A DNA stretch of 64,000 nt from Acidobacteriaceae bacterium. GTDB lineage: Bacteria > Acidobacteriota > Terriglobia > Terriglobales > Acidobacteriaceae. The position numbers and the translations under genes are program-made. The stretch covers positions 1 through 64,000 of the forward strand of contig JAOAPN010000005.1 of assembly GCA_025462885.1 (NCBI GenBank), read 5' to 3'. Below the pieces are notes generated by a model. That model saw nothing but the letters and a program-made list of their open reading frames with translations. It was not told the DNA's origin and made no database searches. Positions 63,851 to 64,000 of the stretch are shown piece by piece. Position 1 is the stretch's first letter; each line of letters starts with the position of its first letter.

Positions 63851-64000
63851 ATGACGGCAATGCTTCGTTTAGCGGCAGTGTGTGGTTTGGCCATAGTGGC
63901 TGTAAGTGCAAAAGCGCAGGCTCCGGCTGCTCCGGCGGATGATTTCGTCCGCACCCACTATGCGAAGTACGAGTACCGTATCCCGATGCGCGATGGCGTG
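63851..64000 (+). CDS. CocE/NonD-type hydrolase, N-terminal part (cut by window end)
   Basis: The first 50 residues only. A signal peptide (MLRLAAVCGLAIVAVSAKAQ region) is followed by FVRTHYAKYEYRIPMRDGV, the opening of CocE/NonD (X-Pro dipeptidyl-peptidase-like) serine hydrolases such as glutaryl-7-ACA acylases. The catalytic residues lie beyond the window, so the call rests on the N-terminus alone. Confidence 0.7.
   Translation, partial: MTAMLRLAAVCGLAIVAVSAKAQAPAAPADDFVRTHYAKYEYRIPMRDGV

Overview
The window is high-GC chromosomal DNA carrying mostly housekeeping genes. Gene content and style point to an acidobacterium of the class Terriglobia (Acidobacteriaceae-like). This rests on an undivided S10-spc-alpha ribosomal cluster with lineage-style tails on several proteins, a small TM2-like membrane protein typical of that group, a Tat-exported GH127-type glycosidase, and short palindromic intergenic repeats I associate with these genomes. 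The placement is an inference from reading; no database search was run. No rRNA, tRNA, CRISPR array, prophage or intact insertion sequence was seen.

Layout. Positions 1-18.6 kb (+ strand): end of tuf, then rpsJ-rplC-rplD-rplW-rplB-rpsS-rplV-rpsC-rplP-rpmC-rpsQ-rplN-rplX-rplE-rpsN-rpsH-rplF-rplR-rpsE-rpmD-rplO-secY-adk-map-infA-rpmJ-rpsM-rpsK-rpsD-rpoA-rplQ, closed by a strong terminator. S14, S4 and L36 are the zinc-binding (cysteine-containing) forms. 18.7-26 kb (- strand): a GAF-PAS-GGDEF diguanylate cyclase; an M24 peptidase with two small membrane proteins; a GH127-like glycosidase; an M61-like metallopeptidase. 26.3-32.2 kb (- strand): rimP-nusA-infB, preceded by a rimP-leader-like terminator hairpin. 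32.7-38.9 kb: guaB (+), then on the - strand ylxP-rbfA-nrnA-glycosyltransferase-GNAT. 39.2-43.1 kb (+): acetate kinase and phosphoketolase, which together turn sugar phosphates into acetate plus ATP. 43.2-47.3 kb (- strand): penicillin acylase-MOSC-eutC, with eutC lacking its usual eutB neighbour. 47.6-50.3 kb (+): a CPA1 antiporter, with a decayed N-terminal remnant of a related gene just upstream, and a DHH phosphoesterase. 50.5-58.4 kb (- strand): tilS, ftsH, lptE, holA, dxr, rseP. 58.5-64 kb: a GNAT enzyme, two tandem secreted TPR proteins sharing a C-terminal CANC motif, ispD-ispF, an aldo/keto reductase and the start of a CocE-type hydrolase.

How it fits together. The window covers the translation apparatus (ribosomal proteins, IF1, IF2, RimP, RbfA, TilS, Map), protein export and membrane quality control (SecY, FtsH, RseP, LptE), three steps of the MEP isoprenoid route (Dxr, IspD, IspF), purine synthesis (GuaB) and nucleotide/RNA turnover (Adk, NrnA). 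The least explained parts are the tandem TPR-CANC proteins, a nested palindrome with LacI-type half-sites at 20.3 kb, a composite palindromic element at 43.2 kb, two copies of one hairpin element inside the alpha operon, and long low-complexity or charged tails on IF2, NusA, RpoA and L22. I found no clearly new multi-gene system; the TPR-CANC pair is the best candidate for something undescribed.
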